A stretch of DNA of 64,000 bases from Gordonia soli NBRC 108243 (GCF_000334455.1 NZ_BANX01000032.1:1-64000), one strand, 5' to 3'; positions 7,756-16,838 are shown, counted from the stretch's first letter. Made by a program: numbers and translations. Notes: generated by a model not told the origin, from the letters alone.

Positions 7756-10152
7756 CTAGTCGACCCGACGTTCGGCGTAGGCGCGCAGGTTCTCGACCTG
7801 CGCGGCGTCCAGCGACGGCCGGACACGGGCACGCGCATCGGCCACATCGTCCGCCGTGACGGTGGCGGCGTCGATGTTTCGCCGCATCGCTGACAACGCG
7901 GCCTCGCGCAGCAGCGCAGAGCAGTCGGCCGCCGAGTAGCCGTCGAGATCGGCTGCCAGCGAATCGATGTCGACGTCGTCGGCCAGCGGTACGTGGCGTC
8001 CGGACGTCCGGAGGATCTCTGCGCGCGCATCGGCATCGGGCGGCGGGACGAACACCAGACGCTCGAGTCGACCGGGGCGCAGTAGTGCGGGATCGATGAG
8101 GTCGGGGCGGTTGGTGGCGCCGAGCACCACCACATCTTGCAGCGGCTCGACGCCGTCGAGTTCGGTCAGCAGCGCCGCGACCACACGGTCGCCGACACCG
8201 GAGTCGCTCGACTGTCCGCGACGCGGGGCGAGTGCGTCGACCTCGTCGAGGAAGATCAGCGACGGTGCGGACTCGCGGGCGCGGGCGAACAGGTCGCGTA
8301 CCGCCTTCTCCGATGAACCGACCCACTTGTCCATCAGCTCAGCACCTTTGACGGTGTGCACCGACAACCGTCCGGACGCGGCGAGCGCGCGCACGACGAA
8401 CGTCTTGCCACACCCGGGCGGACCGAACAGCAGGACGCCGCGCGGTGGCGCGACCCCGAGCCGGGTGAACGTGTCGGGATGCTGCAGCGGCCAGAGCACG
8501 GCCTCGGTCAGCGCCTGCTTCGTCTCGACCATGTCGCCGACGTCGTCGAGCGTGATCGAGCCGAGCGCGACTTCGGGGGAGTCGAGTCGCGAGACCGGCC
8601 GGATCACCTCGAGCGCGCCCAGCAGATCGGCTGCGGTCAGAGCGGGATCGGCTCCGGCAGAGGCTGATCGAGCAGCCGCACGCAGCGCCGCCTCGCGGGC
8701 GAGCGCCGCGAGGTCGCCGGCCACGAAGCCGGGGGTCCGCGCGGCGATGGTGTCGAGGTCGAGATCGCCCTCGGACGGCACCCCGGCCAGGATCGCGCCG
8801 AGCAGCCGACCGCGCAGTGCGGCGTCGGGCAGGGCGACGATGAGTTCGCGGTCGCAGAGCGACGGATCGCGGAGCCGACTGTCGAGCTTGATCGGTTCGG
8901 CGGTGGTGGCGATCAATGCGATGGTGCCGTCGCCGATGGCCGCACGCAGTTCCTCGAGGATGAGCGTCGACACCGGCTCGACCTCCGCGGGGAGCAACGC
9001 GTCGACGTCGGTGACCAGCAGGACGCCGGGTGCGTGGGCGCGCAGATCGGCGATGGCGCCGGCGATGGCGTTCAGGCGGGCGGTCGACTCCATGGCACCG
9101 ACCGTGGGTCCGTCGACGGTGGCGACCCGGCGGTCGGCGCAGACGGCCCGCACCAGTGTCGCCTTGCCGACACCTGCGGGGCCGGTGATCAGCACCCCCA
9201 GCCGCGGGGCAGCACCGAGGGTGCGTAGGACCTGCGGCTCGTCGAGGGTGATGGACAGCCATTCCTGGAGCTTTCCGACCTGGGTGTCGACACCGACGAG
9301 CTCGGACACACTGCGTGGCCGTGCGGACGGGGGTGGGGTGGTCGGCGACTCCACCGGAGTCGCGGGCCGCGCGACCGCCGGAGCGGCGTCACCCGACCCG
9401 GACGGCGCAAGCGTCGTCCGGGCATCGTGCGCAGCAGCGCCACTCGAACTCGCGGCATCGTCGGCCGGAAGTACCTGTCGCGCAGACTTGTCGACCGGTT
9501 CCGAGGTGGACCATCCCTGCCGTACCGATGTGGTTCCCGGACCCGCGGTGGCCGCACGGCGCTCGACCGACGAGGTGCGTGCCGACGCGGATGCCCCGGC
9601 GGTTGCCCAGAGCACCGCGGTGTTGGTCTGCACGCTGACCGGTCCGCCCGGGTCGGTCGTCGACACCGTCAGGAGTTCGTTGGTCCAGGTGATCCCGACC
9701 GACCGGGCGAGTGAGCGCGTCGCCTCCCCGGCCGCGAGTTCGGGACCGAGATCCCGTGGGAGGAGTGACACGGCGTCGCCGACGGTCAGCACCTTGCCCA
9801 ACAGTGCGCGCCGCAGTGTCGACTCGGTGACCGACTGGCCGGCCAACGCGGACCCGGTGACCGTCACATGGGCCGCGCCGTGGACCACCACGGGCGCGAG
9901 CACCACCGACGCATCCTCGCGCACACCGGCATTGGAGAAGGTGATGTCGTCGAACAATGCGGTTCCGGTGGGCGTTGCGTCGTCGGCCGCGGCCACCACG
10001 GCAGCGGTGACGCGAGCACCGGTGATCGACACCGCATCCCACTCCCGCAGCCCGAGCGCGGCGAGCACCTCGGGATGCACCCGCACTATGCCGCGCCGGT
10101 TCTCGGCCGCAGATGGATTGAGTCGGGCGGTCAGGGTCAGTTGCGCGGTCAT
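7756..10152 (-). CDS. Cdc48/VCP-like AAA ATPase with two ATPase domains, D1 Walker B altered
   Basis: The 798-residue protein has a Cdc48-type N-domain (residues 1-180), a Ser/Pro/Ala-rich linker (about 185-280) and two AAA modules. D1 has Walker A GPAGVGKAT (324-332), but its Walker B reads VLLVTDVDAL, with Val383 in place of the catalytic Glu. D2 has intact GPPGCGKT (577-584), LIFLDEVDAL (632-641) and arginine-finger region RPGRLER. Hydrolysis is therefore expected mainly in D2, with D1 as a binding or structural ring. The M. tuberculosis counterpart by position is Rv0435c. Its start overlaps the pssA stop by four bases, so it is made from the phospholipid operon. Substrates are unknown; remodelling of membrane or lipid enzymes is an inference. 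Confidence 0.9.
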   Translation of the reverse strand: MTAQLTLTARLNPSAAENRRGIVRVHPEVLAALGLREWDAVSITGARVTAAVVAAADDATPTGTALFDDITFSNAGVREDASVVLAPVVVHGAAHVTVTGSALAGQSVTESTLRRALLGKVLTVGDAVSLLPRDLGPELAAGEATRSLARSVGITWTNELLTVSTTDPGGPVSVQTNTAVLWATAGASASARTSSVERRAATAGPGTTSVRQGWSTSEPVDKSARQVLPADDAASSSGAAAHDARTTLAPSGSGDAAPAVARPATPVESPTTPPPSARPRSVSELVGVDTQVGKLQEWLSITLDEPQVLRTLGAAPRLGVLITGPAGVGKATLVRAVCADRRVATVDGPTVGAMESTARLNAIAGAIADLRAHAPGVLLVTDVDALLPAEVEPVSTLILEELRAAIGDGTIALIATTAEPIKLDSRLRDPSLCDRELIVALPDAALRGRLLGAILAGVPSEGDLDLDTIAARTPGFVAGDLAALAREAALRAAARSASAGADPALTAADLLGALEVIRPVSRLDSPEVALGSITLDDVGDMVETKQALTEAVLWPLQHPDTFTRLGVAPPRGVLLFGPPGCGKTFVVRALAASGRLSVHTVKGAELMDKWVGSSEKAVRDLFARARESAPSLIFLDEVDALAPRRGQSSDSGVGDRVVAALLTELDGVEPLQDVVVLGATNRPDLIDPALLRPGRLERLVFVPPPDADARAEILRTSGRHVPLADDVDIDSLAADLDGYSAADCSALLREAALSAMRRNIDAATVTADDVADARARVRPSLDAAQVENLRAYAERRVD

Positions 10153-11216
10153 CGATCTCCCCGGGTCTCGATGTCGTCCGATGCGTCGTCCGGTGCCCGA
10201 TGCGGCTGCTGCGGGCGGGCCGGCCGCCGTAGTCCCAGACGAGCCTGCGATTTGCCGCGGTTCGGCAGGCGGCGGACGACGACACCGCGGCCATCGCCGG
10301 CGCGGGATGCCCGACGCTCGGCACGTCGCTCGCGCGGCGGGGCGTCCCAGTGTTCCGGCCGTGAGGCGACCCAGCGCTGGCTACGCCACGCGAACGGGAT
10401 GTGCGCGAGGTATCCGCCGATGCCGATCATCATCAGGACGTACGGGTACGTGAGCAGCAGGGCGGCCCCGATCGCGACCAGGATGAGAACGCCGGCGAGG
10501 GCGCGCGGCGGAACCGATGCCGCCTTGAGGGATGCGGTCGGTATTCGACTCACGGCGAGCAGCGCGATGAGGATCATCCAACCGCCGACCACCGGTAGCG
10601 ACGTCCACCAACCGTCACCGAACTGCTGCGCCAGACCGATCGGGAGGAGCGCCGCCAGCGCCGCTGCGGGTGCGGGTACGCCGACGAAGAAGTCTCGCGT
10701 GTATGCAGGCGCGTCATCGTCGTCGAGCAGTGTGTTGAAGCGCGCGAGCCGCAACACGATCGCACAGGTGTAGATGAGGGTGAGGACCCACCCGAAGTCG
10801 GCGCCGTCCATGAGGTGCAGGTAGACGATCATGGCGGGCACCACGCCGAAGTTGATGGCGTCGGCGAGCGAATCGATCTCCGCGCCGATCCGGGAGGTGG
10901 CGTTCATCATCCGCGCCACCCGGCCGTCCAGACCGTCGAGGAGCGCAGCCGCGACGACCAGGCCGAGGGCGAGGTCGATCTGATTGTCGTAGGCGGCCCG
11001 GACGGCGGTGAGTCCTGCGCAGATCGCGAGGATCGTCAGCGCCGACGGGACGAACATCCGACCGGCCGCCGCCTGTCGGCCGAAACGCCCACGGTCGCCG
11101 CGCTCCCGATCACGACGGTGGGTCCGGTCGTCGTTTCGGGACAGGCGTCGGCGCACTGATCGCGACGTCGGGTTGCGGAACGACCGGCGTGATCGACCGG
11201 CGGAGCTGGTGATCAT
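10149..11216 (-). CDS. pssA: CDP-diacylglycerol-serine O-phosphatidyltransferase
   Basis: An integral membrane enzyme joining CDP-diacylglycerol and L-serine to make phosphatidylserine. The CDP-alcohol phosphotransferase signature is complete: Asp97-Gly98, Ala101-Arg102, Gly111, Asp115 and Asp119 in DGRVARMMNATSRIGAEIDS. About eight hydrophobic segments follow, ending near HIPFAWRSQRW. At 355 residues it is longer than usual because of a basic N-terminal tail (1-50) and a basic C-terminal tail (about 290-355), both probably cytosolic. The ATG at 11216 overlaps the psd stop (ATGA). It lies between psd and the AAA ATPase, the same order as mycobacterial Rv0435c-Rv0437c. Confidence 0.92.
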   Translation of the reverse strand: MITSSAGRSRRSFRNPTSRSVRRRLSRNDDRTHRRDRERGDRGRFGRQAAAGRMFVPSALTILAICAGLTAVRAAYDNQIDLALGLVVAAALLDGLDGRVARMMNATSRIGAEIDSLADAINFGVVPAMIVYLHLMDGADFGWVLTLIYTCAIVLRLARFNTLLDDDDAPAYTRDFFVGVPAPAAALAALLPIGLAQQFGDGWWTSLPVVGGWMILIALLAVSRIPTASLKAASVPPRALAGVLILVAIGAALLLTYPYVLMMIGIGGYLAHIPFAWRSQRWVASRPEHWDAPPRERRAERRASRAGDGRGVVVRRLPNRGKSQARLGLRRPARPQQPHRAPDDASDDIETRGDR

Positions 11217-11947
11217 CCGCTGAGGTCGGCGAAGACCGTCTCGGCACCGATCGCGCGCTGTCCGACGCGGACGCGCGGTGTGGTGCCCGGCGGCAGGTAG
11301 ATGTCGACGCGTGAGCCGAAGCGGATGAGGCCGTACGTCTCGCCGAGCGTCAGGGAGTCGCCGACCCCCGGGTTGCACACGATCCGTCGGGCGATCAGCC
11401 CGGCGATCTGGACGACCGCGAGGTCGGCACCCGAGGCGGTGCGGAGGGTCATGGTGGTGCGTTCGTTGTCGCGGCTCGCCTCGGGGAGATCGGCTGACAG
11501 GAAGGCACCCGGCGTGTGGGTCACCGAGGTGACCGTCCCGGCGATCGGCACGCGCTGGACATGGACGTCGAAGATCGACAGGAACGTGGAGACACGTGGC
11601 CGTGGTTCGTCGCCCAGACCCGATTCGGCGGGCGGTACCGCGGAGTCGACGAGTGCGATGGTGCCGTCGGCGGCGGCGACCACCAGATCGTCACCGAGCG
11701 GTGGCACCCGCGTGGGGTGTCGGAAGAACGCGGCGCAGGCACCTGCGGCGAGCGCGGCGGGGCGGGAGATCCAGTGGTGCCGACGTCCGAGCAGAGCGAT
11801 GGCGGCCGGCCCGGCGACGAAGGGGATACCTGCCGGGTGGACGGGCGGGATGGTCTCGCGGGCCAGGTCGAGGAAGTGTGTGAGCGACCCGGCGGGTACC
11901 CCGGTTCCGGCCTCGTCGGTCGGGCGCGGTCGTCTGGCCACCGTCAA
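11213..11947 (-). CDS. psd: Phosphatidylserine decarboxylase proenzyme
   Basis: The 244-residue protein is a short-type Psd. It converts phosphatidylserine to phosphatidylethanolamine using a pyruvoyl group made by self-cleavage. The cleavage site is the FGS at 210-212 (between Gly211 and Ser212) within GLIRFGSRVDIY, and the conserved FDVHVQR is at 126-132. A hydrophobic stretch near 42-75 can anchor it to the membrane. Cleavage gives a large beta chain and a C-terminal alpha chain of about 33 residues. It is coupled to pssA by a 4-base overlap, so the two steps of PE synthesis are made together. Confidence 0.93.
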   Translation of the reverse strand: MTVARRPRPTDEAGTGVPAGSLTHFLDLARETIPPVHPAGIPFVAGPAAIALLGRRHHWISRPAALAAGACAAFFRHPTRVPPLGDDLVVAAADGTIALVDSAVPPAESGLGDEPRPRVSTFLSIFDVHVQRVPIAGTVTSVTHTPGAFLSADLPEASRDNERTTMTLRTASGADLAVVQIAGLIARRIVCNPGVGDSLTLGETYGLIRFGSRVDIYLPPGTTPRVRVGQRAIGAETVFADLSG

Positions 11948-12005
11948 TACCTCCGTCTCGGCCTGCTCGGCCGCTGGGTTCGCGAACTCGCTGCTGAAGG
12001 GGATA

Positions 12006-12039
12006 CGGCACGGACCGCGTCATGGTGTGGTCCGTACCG
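12006..12039. terminator. Hairpin in the moeA-psd gap
   Basis: Imperfect inverted repeat CGGCACGGACC / GGTCCGTACCG with a 12-base loop, in the 178-base gap between moeA and psd. It could end moeA transcripts or lie in the psd leader. There is no T-tract. Confidence 0.35.
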
Positions 12040-12125
12040 GCGCGGACCCCGGCGCTCGAGTGGTCGGGGCGCCGTTGCAGCTTAACGAAGCCGTCCGGGC
12101 ACCAGCCACCGACCGAAGCGGCCCG

Positions 12126-13340
12126 TCAGAGCACGATCACTTCGACGCGGGTGCCCGCGATGACCGATTCGGTGTCGACCGGCACGTCGATCAGTGCGTC
12201 CGCTGCGGCGAGATAGCGCAGGTGATGCGACGACGGCGGACCGATCGGGTCGACCGTGGGACCGTCCGGACCGGTGCCCAGGACACCCCGCAGGAACTGG
12301 CGTTTGCCGCGCGGTGACCGGATGTCGGCGGCGACCGGCACGGTGATGCGTTCTCGTTCGGGCGGCAGGCCCATCGCCGCCCGCAGTGGGGCGCGGAGGA
12401 AGACTTCGAACGAGACGAGTGCGCTGACCGGGTTTCCCGGCAGGGTGACGATCGGCACGTCGCGTCCGGCGGTGGACCGGATGTGCCCGGCACCCTGTGG
12501 CATGCCGGGCTGCATCGCGACCTTGACGAACTCCACGCCGCCTGTTGTGGTCAGGGCTTCCTTGACCACCTCGAATGCACCTGCGCTGACGCCTCCCGAG
12601 GTGATGATCAGGTCGGCGTCGCCGGAGATCTCGTCGAGGCGTGCCAGGAAGCCGGACGGATCGTCGGGCACGAAGTGCACGTGACGGGCATCCGCGCCGG
12701 CCTCGACGGCTGCAGCCGCCAACATCGGGCCGTTCGACTCGTAGATCTGGCCGTATGCCAACGCGTTGCCGGGTGCGACGAGTTCGGACCCCGTCGACAG
12801 GACGATCACCCGGGGGCGGTGGAACACCTCGACGTCGGCGAGGCCGAGCGCGGCGAGCAGGCCGAGTTGCGGTGCGCCGAGCCGAGTTCCGGCCGACAGA
12901 GCGCGTTCACCTGCCTCGATGTCGGAGCCGGCGCGCCGGATGTGGCGACCGGTCTCGACAGCGTCGGCGATGGTGACGATGTCGGTCGCGGCGTCGGTGT
13001 ACTCGACCGGGACGATCGCGTCGGCGCCGTCGGGTAACGGCGCGCCGGTCATGATCCGATGTGCGGTGCCGGGGGCGAGCACCAGATGGTCGGTGCGTCC
13101 GGCCGGTATGTCCTCGGCGACCGCGAGTCGGACCGGCGCGGTCGCGGTGGCACCGGCGACCTCGGTGGCCCGGACGGCGTAACCGTCCATGGCCGAGTTG
13201 TCGAAGCCGGGGAGTCCGATCGGCGCGGTGACTTCCGTCGCGGTGACGGCGCCGAGGGCGTCGGGGACCGGGACGGACACGGTCCGCCGGTCGGGGAACA
13301 GGGCCGCAACGGCGGCTCGGTGGTCGGCGACCGATCGCAT
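12126..13340 (-). CDS. moeA: Molybdopterin molybdenumtransferase
   Basis: The 404-residue protein inserts molybdate into adenylylated molybdopterin, the last common step of molybdenum cofactor synthesis in the cytosol. Landmarks are FDNSAMDGYAVRA near the N-terminus, the RIMTGAPLPDGADAIVPVEY-like segment in domain I, STGSELVAPG and TSGGVSAG in the MPT-binding domain, LPGNPVSALVSFEVF, and the C-terminal beta domain. Position matches moeA2 (Rv0438c) of M. tuberculosis, next to psd-pssA. The 178-base gap to psd suggests it may have its own terminator rather than being strictly co-transcribed. Confidence 0.93.
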   Translation of the reverse strand: MRSVADHRAAVAALFPDRRTVSVPVPDALGAVTATEVTAPIGLPGFDNSAMDGYAVRATEVAGATATAPVRLAVAEDIPAGRTDHLVLAPGTAHRIMTGAPLPDGADAIVPVEYTDAATDIVTIADAVETGRHIRRAGSDIEAGERALSAGTRLGAPQLGLLAALGLADVEVFHRPRVIVLSTGSELVAPGNALAYGQIYESNGPMLAAAAVEAGADARHVHFVPDDPSGFLARLDEISGDADLIITSGGVSAGAFEVVKEALTTTGGVEFVKVAMQPGMPQGAGHIRSTAGRDVPIVTLPGNPVSALVSFEVFLRAPLRAAMGLPPERERITVPVAADIRSPRGKRQFLRGVLGTGPDGPTVDPIGPPSSHHLRYLAAADALIDVPVDTESVIAGTRVEVIVL

Positions 13341-13433
13341 CTGCCCAGCATGCCATCTTCCAGTGAGCGGGCCGGTCAGTCCCGTCGCCGGTGCGACCGC
13401 GTGCGAGGTGGGGCGGTCGCCACTAGCGTGGTC

Positions 13434-14237
13434 ATGATGACGATGGGTCTACTGCTCGACATCGACGGGGTGATGGTCACCTCGTGGGAGGCGCTGCCGG
13501 GCGCCGTCGAGGCTGTGGGCACGCTCGCCGAGCGGGGGCACCCGCGTGCCTTTCTCACGAACACGACGTCCCGCTCGCGCGCGCAGATCGCACAATCGTT
13601 GGCCGACTGTGGGTTCGAGGTCGACGCCGACGAGATCCTGACCGCGGCCCGACTCACTGCGGGGTTCGTCGCCGCCAATCACCCGGGAAAGCGGGCGTGG
13701 GTTCTCAACGACGGCGACATCTCCGAGGACATGGCGGGTATCCCCCTGACCGACGACCCGGATGAGGCGCAGGTGGTGGTCCTGGGCGGTGCCGGACCGG
13801 TGTTCACACACGAGACGTTGTCCACGGTTCTCGACAAGTTGCTCGCCGGTGTGCCGGTGGTGGCCATGCATCGCTCGATGACCTGGTCCACCGCGGCGGG
13901 TCTCAGCATCGACACCGGCGTCTATCTGGAGGGGCTGGAGAAGGCCGCGGGCAAGCGGATCCGGGCGATCGGCAAGCCGTCGCCGCTGGGGTTCCGGGCC
14001 GCCATCGACCACATCGGTCTGGAGTCGTCGCAGGTGTTGATGGTGGGCGACGACATGCACAACGACGTCCTCGCGGCCCAGGCGTCGGCGTTGGTCGGGG
14101 TGCTCGTGCGCACCGGCAAGTTCCGACAGCCGGCACTCGACGCATTGCAGCGTGACGAGTTCGGGCCGGTTCCCGACCATGTCATCGACTCGGTCGCCGA
14201 CCTCCCGAAGCTGGTCGAGGAACTCGACAAGACCTGA
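13434..14237 (+). CDS. HAD-superfamily IIA phosphatase (NagD/LHPP-like)
   Basis: A 267-residue cytosolic HAD hydrolase of subclass IIA. Motif I is LLLDIDGVM (Asp nucleophile and Asp+2), motif II is in AFLTNTTSRS, motif III Lys is in AIGKPSPLGF, and motif IV is MVGDDMHND. The central C2 cap holds the GGAGPVFTHETLS region. The family dephosphorylates small metabolites such as nucleotides, pyridoxal phosphate or phosphohistidine; the substrate here is open. The start is one of three close ATGs (13434, 13437, 13443); GTCATGATG offers no obvious ribosome site. It diverges from moeA across 93 bases. Confidence 0.85.
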   Translation: MMTMGLLLDIDGVMVTSWEALPGAVEAVGTLAERGHPRAFLTNTTSRSRAQIAQSLADCGFEVDADEILTAARLTAGFVAANHPGKRAWVLNDGDISEDMAGIPLTDDPDEAQVVVLGGAGPVFTHETLSTVLDKLLAGVPVVAMHRSMTWSTAAGLSIDTGVYLEGLEKAAGKRIRAIGKPSPLGFRAAIDHIGLESSQVLMVGDDMHNDVLAAQASALVGVLVRTGKFRQPALDALQRDEFGPVPDHVIDSVADLPKLVEELDKT

Positions 14238-14255
14238 TCGAACCCGGAGACGGCT

Positions 14256-14325
14256 GTTCCCGCTCACCGATCTCGTGCACGCTCATCACGACAGGTGAGC
14301 GCGGACGAGACCGATGAACGGGAAC
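14256..14325. repeat. Four-arm palindromic element, divergent copy C (possible bidirectional terminator)
   Basis: This 70-bp sequence has outer arms GTTCCCGCTCACC / GATGAACGGGAAC and inner arms GCTCATC / GGTGAGC. On the reverse strand it reads GTGCACGAGAT followed by CGGTGAGCG, matching the linker-plus-last-arm of the elements at 30562 and 32550. It lies exactly between the convergent HAD and SRPBCC genes, where it could stop transcription from both sides. Confidence 0.7.
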
Positions 14326-14340
14326 CCTGTTCAACCGGCT

Positions 14341-14805
14341 TCAGGCGCGGGACGACTCCGCGGCTCGCTTGATCTTGCCGAGGGTCTCGGCCATGCCGAG
14401 CTTCAACTCGGCCTCGAAGGACTTCTCGCCGCCGAAGAGCTTGTCGACCAGCACCGACGAGATCTTGGTCGTGGTGGTCGGGACCTCGCGACGTTCGGTG
14501 ACGGTCACGCCGTTCGGGGTCTCGGTGAGGGTGTAACTCCACACGGTCCGGTTCTCGACGACACGGAAGCCGAGTTCCTTGTCGGGTTGGAAGCGGATCA
14601 CCTTGGAGGTGGTCGGCCACACGAGCGGGCCCCGACGGTTGATGTTGATCGTGCGGGTGCCCAGTCCGATGTCGCCGCCGCGGATGATCATCTTCTTGCA
14701 CTGCGGGCTCCACTCGCCCATGCGCTTGAGGTCGGAGACCACCGACCACACCTGCTGCGGTGTTGCCTGGATCTCGATGGATTCCTCGATCAGCGGCGCT
14801 GCCAT
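14341..14805 (-). CDS. SRPBCC (START/polyketide-cyclase-like) family protein
   Basis: A 154-residue helix-grip protein. It begins with the typical LIEESIEIQATPQQVWSVV, has MGEWSPQCKK in the first helix-turn region, GTRTININRRGPLVW in the mid strands, and a long C-terminal helix rich in Lys/Glu that ends KRAAESSRA. The fold binds hydrophobic ligands in an internal cavity; no catalytic residues can be named. It is probably a ligand-binding or lipid-handling protein in the cytosol. A plausible promoter lies upstream at 14856-14884. It is convergent with the HAD gene. Confidence 0.85.
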   Translation of the reverse strand: MAAPLIEESIEIQATPQQVWSVVSDLKRMGEWSPQCKKMIIRGGDIGLGTRTININRRGPLVWPTTSKVIRFQPDKELGFRVVENRTVWSYTLTETPNGVTVTERREVPTTTTKISSVLVDKLFGGEKSFEAELKLGMAETLGKIKRAAESSRA

Positions 14806-14855
14806 GTCACTCCCTGGGTCGTCGGCGCGCGTGTGTCCGCGGCCACATCGACCCC

Positions 14856-14884
14856 ACCCTAGAGTCCTATTGTCTGACCGTCAA
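14856..14884 (-). promoter_or_regulatory. Candidate sigma-A-type promoter of the SRPBCC gene
   Basis: On the reverse strand TTGACG is followed after 17 bases by TAGGGT, about 50 bases before the ATG at 14805. The -35 is good; the -10 is weak. Confidence 0.4.
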
Positions 14885-14933
14885 TAAGCGCTGCGAGGTC
14901 AGCCGAGTCACCGATCGACGGCGGGGCCGCAGC

Positions 14934-15365
14934 TCAGAAGAGCAGGGCTGCGCCGATGATGAGCCCGACACCGACGAACACCGCGGCGCTGATCCAGCCG
15001 GCCGGATGGTCGTCGTCGTCGAGCAGCACCGACCCGAGCTTTCCGGGGGTCAGCCAGTCGATGAGCACGAAGCTCCACATCATGACGGCGATGGCCAGAA
15101 CCGCATAGAGGGCGGTGTATCCGACGCCACGCCAGAGGTAGAGGCCCTGCGAGGTGTAGATCCCGCCCAGCAGCACCACCGACAGTCCGATGACCTGTCC
15201 GATGACGAGCCGCACCGCGTTGCGGTTTCGATCGATCCACACCAGCGTGCGGAGCTTGCCGGGTGTCACCAGGTCGAGGGCCAGGAACCCGACCACCAGC
15301 AGGCCGATCCCGACGATCCCGTAGGCGGCCGCCGAGGCGAGGTTGTCGCGCAAAGGTTCCAGCAT
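14934..15365 (-). CDS. DUF350 membrane protein (first copy)
   Basis: A 143-residue protein with four transmembrane segments in a duplicated arrangement. Each half carries the hallmark LTPGKL motif (DLVTPGKLRTLV and DWLTPGKLGSVL). An internal ISAAVFVGVGLIIGAALLF helix ends the protein. It is close in sequence to the second DUF350 protein at 45906-46331, which sits in the aminopropyltransferase cluster; here the gene stands alone. The family's function is not established. The N-terminus (MLEPLRDNLASAAAYGIVG) fits a start at 15365. Confidence 0.85.
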   Translation of the reverse strand: MLEPLRDNLASAAAYGIVGIGLLVVGFLALDLVTPGKLRTLVWIDRNRNAVRLVIGQVIGLSVVLLGGIYTSQGLYLWRGVGYTALYAVLAIAVMMWSFVLIDWLTPGKLGSVLLDDDDHPAGWISAAVFVGVGLIIGAALLF

Positions 15366-15473
15366 GTCTCTCCCGTCCTGGCCACGGCCCCGGGGTCGCG
15401 GTGATCGCCGGTGGAGGCCGATCCCGGAGACCCGGCGGAGAGCCCGAACGGCTCGCCAGTAGAACCCTAGCGA

Positions 15474-16838
15474 TCAGCTGCCCGCGACCGGAACCTCTTC
15501 GCCGCGCAACGCAGGCAGTCCGAGGTTGTCGCGCAGCGTCGTTCCCTCGTAGGAGGTGCGGTAGACGCCCAGTTCCTGCAGATGGGGGACGACCTCGTCG
15601 ACGAACCGATCGAGGCCACCCGGGGTGATGTGCGGGACGAGGATGAAACCGTCGCTGGCGTCGGCCTGCACGAGGCGGTTGATCTCGTTCGCTACGGTGG
15701 CGGCTGAGCCGATGAAGGCCTGACGCCCGGTGACCTCGATGATCAGCTCGCGTGTCGAGAGGCTCTTCGACTCCGCGAGTTGCCGCCACTCGTTCGCCAC
15801 GTCGCGCGGGTCGCGGTGGATGCGCACACTCGCCCGCCCCTTCGCGACGGTGTTCTCGCCGGGGAGCGGGTCGATGGTCGGTAACGGCCCGTCGGGATCG
15901 TGGTCGGAGAGGTCGCGGTTCCACAGTTGTTCGAGGAACTTGATCGCGGTCTGCCCGCTGACCTGGGCCAGCCGCACATCGTGGGCGATGTCGGCGGCGT
16001 CGGCATCGGTGTCGCCCAACACGAAGGTCGCTGCGGGCAGGATCAGCAGATCGGACGCGGCACGCCCGTGTGCGGGCAGGCGCCCCTTCACGTCGGCGTA
16101 GAACTCCCGACCGGCGTCGAGTGTGGAGTGGCGCGAGAAGATCGCATCCGCCTGCGCGGCAGCGAATTCCCGGCCCTCGTCCGAGTCGCCGGCCTGGAAG
16201 ATGACCGGCCGTCCCTGCGGACTTCGCGGTACCGGGAACCGGCCCGCGATGTCGAACTGATCGTCGTGATGGACGAACGACCCGGCCTCGGCCCGAGCGA
16301 GGAACCGACCGGTGGTCGGATCCGCCACGATGTCGTCGGCGCGCCAGGAATCCCAGAGTTCCGTTGCCACCTGGAGGAACTGACGTGCCCGCGAATAGCG
16401 CTCCTCCTTGGGGAGATAGCCACCCCGACGGAAGTTCTCGCCGGTGAACTCGTCCCAGGACGTGACGACGTTCCACGCCGCGCGGCCGTCCGACAGATGG
16501 TCGAGACTTGCGAATTGGCGGGCCACCTCGAGCGGCTCGTTGAAGGTGGAGTTGATCGTGCCCGCGAGACCGAGGTGTTCGGTCACCGCGGCGAGGGCCG
16601 AGAGGATCGTGAAGGTGTCCGGCCGCCCGACGACGTCGAGATCGTAGATCTGCCCGTTCTGTTCGCGTAGACGCAGACCTTCGGCGAGGAACAGGAAGTC
16701 GAACAGCCCACGCTCGGCGGTCTGGGCGTAATGCACGAACGATTCGAATTCGATGTGGCTTCCGGCGTCGGGATCGCTCCACACGGTGGTGTTGTTGACT
16801 CCCGGGAAATGGGCTGCGAGATGGACCTGCTTGGTCAT
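15474..16838 (-). CDS. FMN-dependent monooxygenase, NtaA/SnaA/DszA type
   Basis: A 454-residue luciferase-like flavin monooxygenase of the NtaA/SnaA/DszA(SoxA) branch. It has LAAHFPGVNNTTVWSD near the N-terminus, the conserved FDFLFLAEGL, LSDGRAAWNVVTSW, a QAGDSDEGREFAA segment contacting FMN, and a C-terminal GGLDRFVDEVVPHLQ. Members use FMNH2 from a separate reductase to oxidise organosulfur or amine compounds in the cytosol. No reductase or transporter gene is adjacent. Its start overlaps the stop of the upstream paralogue (16835-18058) by four bases, which fixes the ATG at 16838. The substrate is not predictable; xenobiotic or sulfur scavenging is an inference from the family. Confidence 0.88.
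   Translation of the reverse strand: MTKQVHLAAHFPGVNNTTVWSDPDAGSHIEFESFVHYAQTAERGLFDFLFLAEGLRLREQNGQIYDLDVVGRPDTFTILSALAAVTEHLGLAGTINSTFNEPLEVARQFASLDHLSDGRAAWNVVTSWDEFTGENFRRGGYLPKEERYSRARQFLQVATELWDSWRADDIVADPTTGRFLARAEAGSFVHHDDQFDIAGRFPVPRSPQGRPVIFQAGDSDEGREFAAAQADAIFSRHSTLDAGREFYADVKGRLPAHGRAASDLLILPAATFVLGDTDADAADIAHDVRLAQVSGQTAIKFLEQLWNRDLSDHDPDGPLPTIDPLPGENTVAKGRASVRIHRDPRDVANEWRQLAESKSLSTRELIIEVTGRQAFIGSAATVANEINRLVQADASDGFILVPHITPGGLDRFVDEVVPHLQELGVYRTSYEGTTLRDNLGLPALRGEEVPVAGS

Noticed and set aside
7967..10453. An 828-codon forward frame opposite the AAA ATPase
   Set aside because: Ser/Arg/Thr-rich composition with no domain; the reverse frame carries Walker motifs in order.
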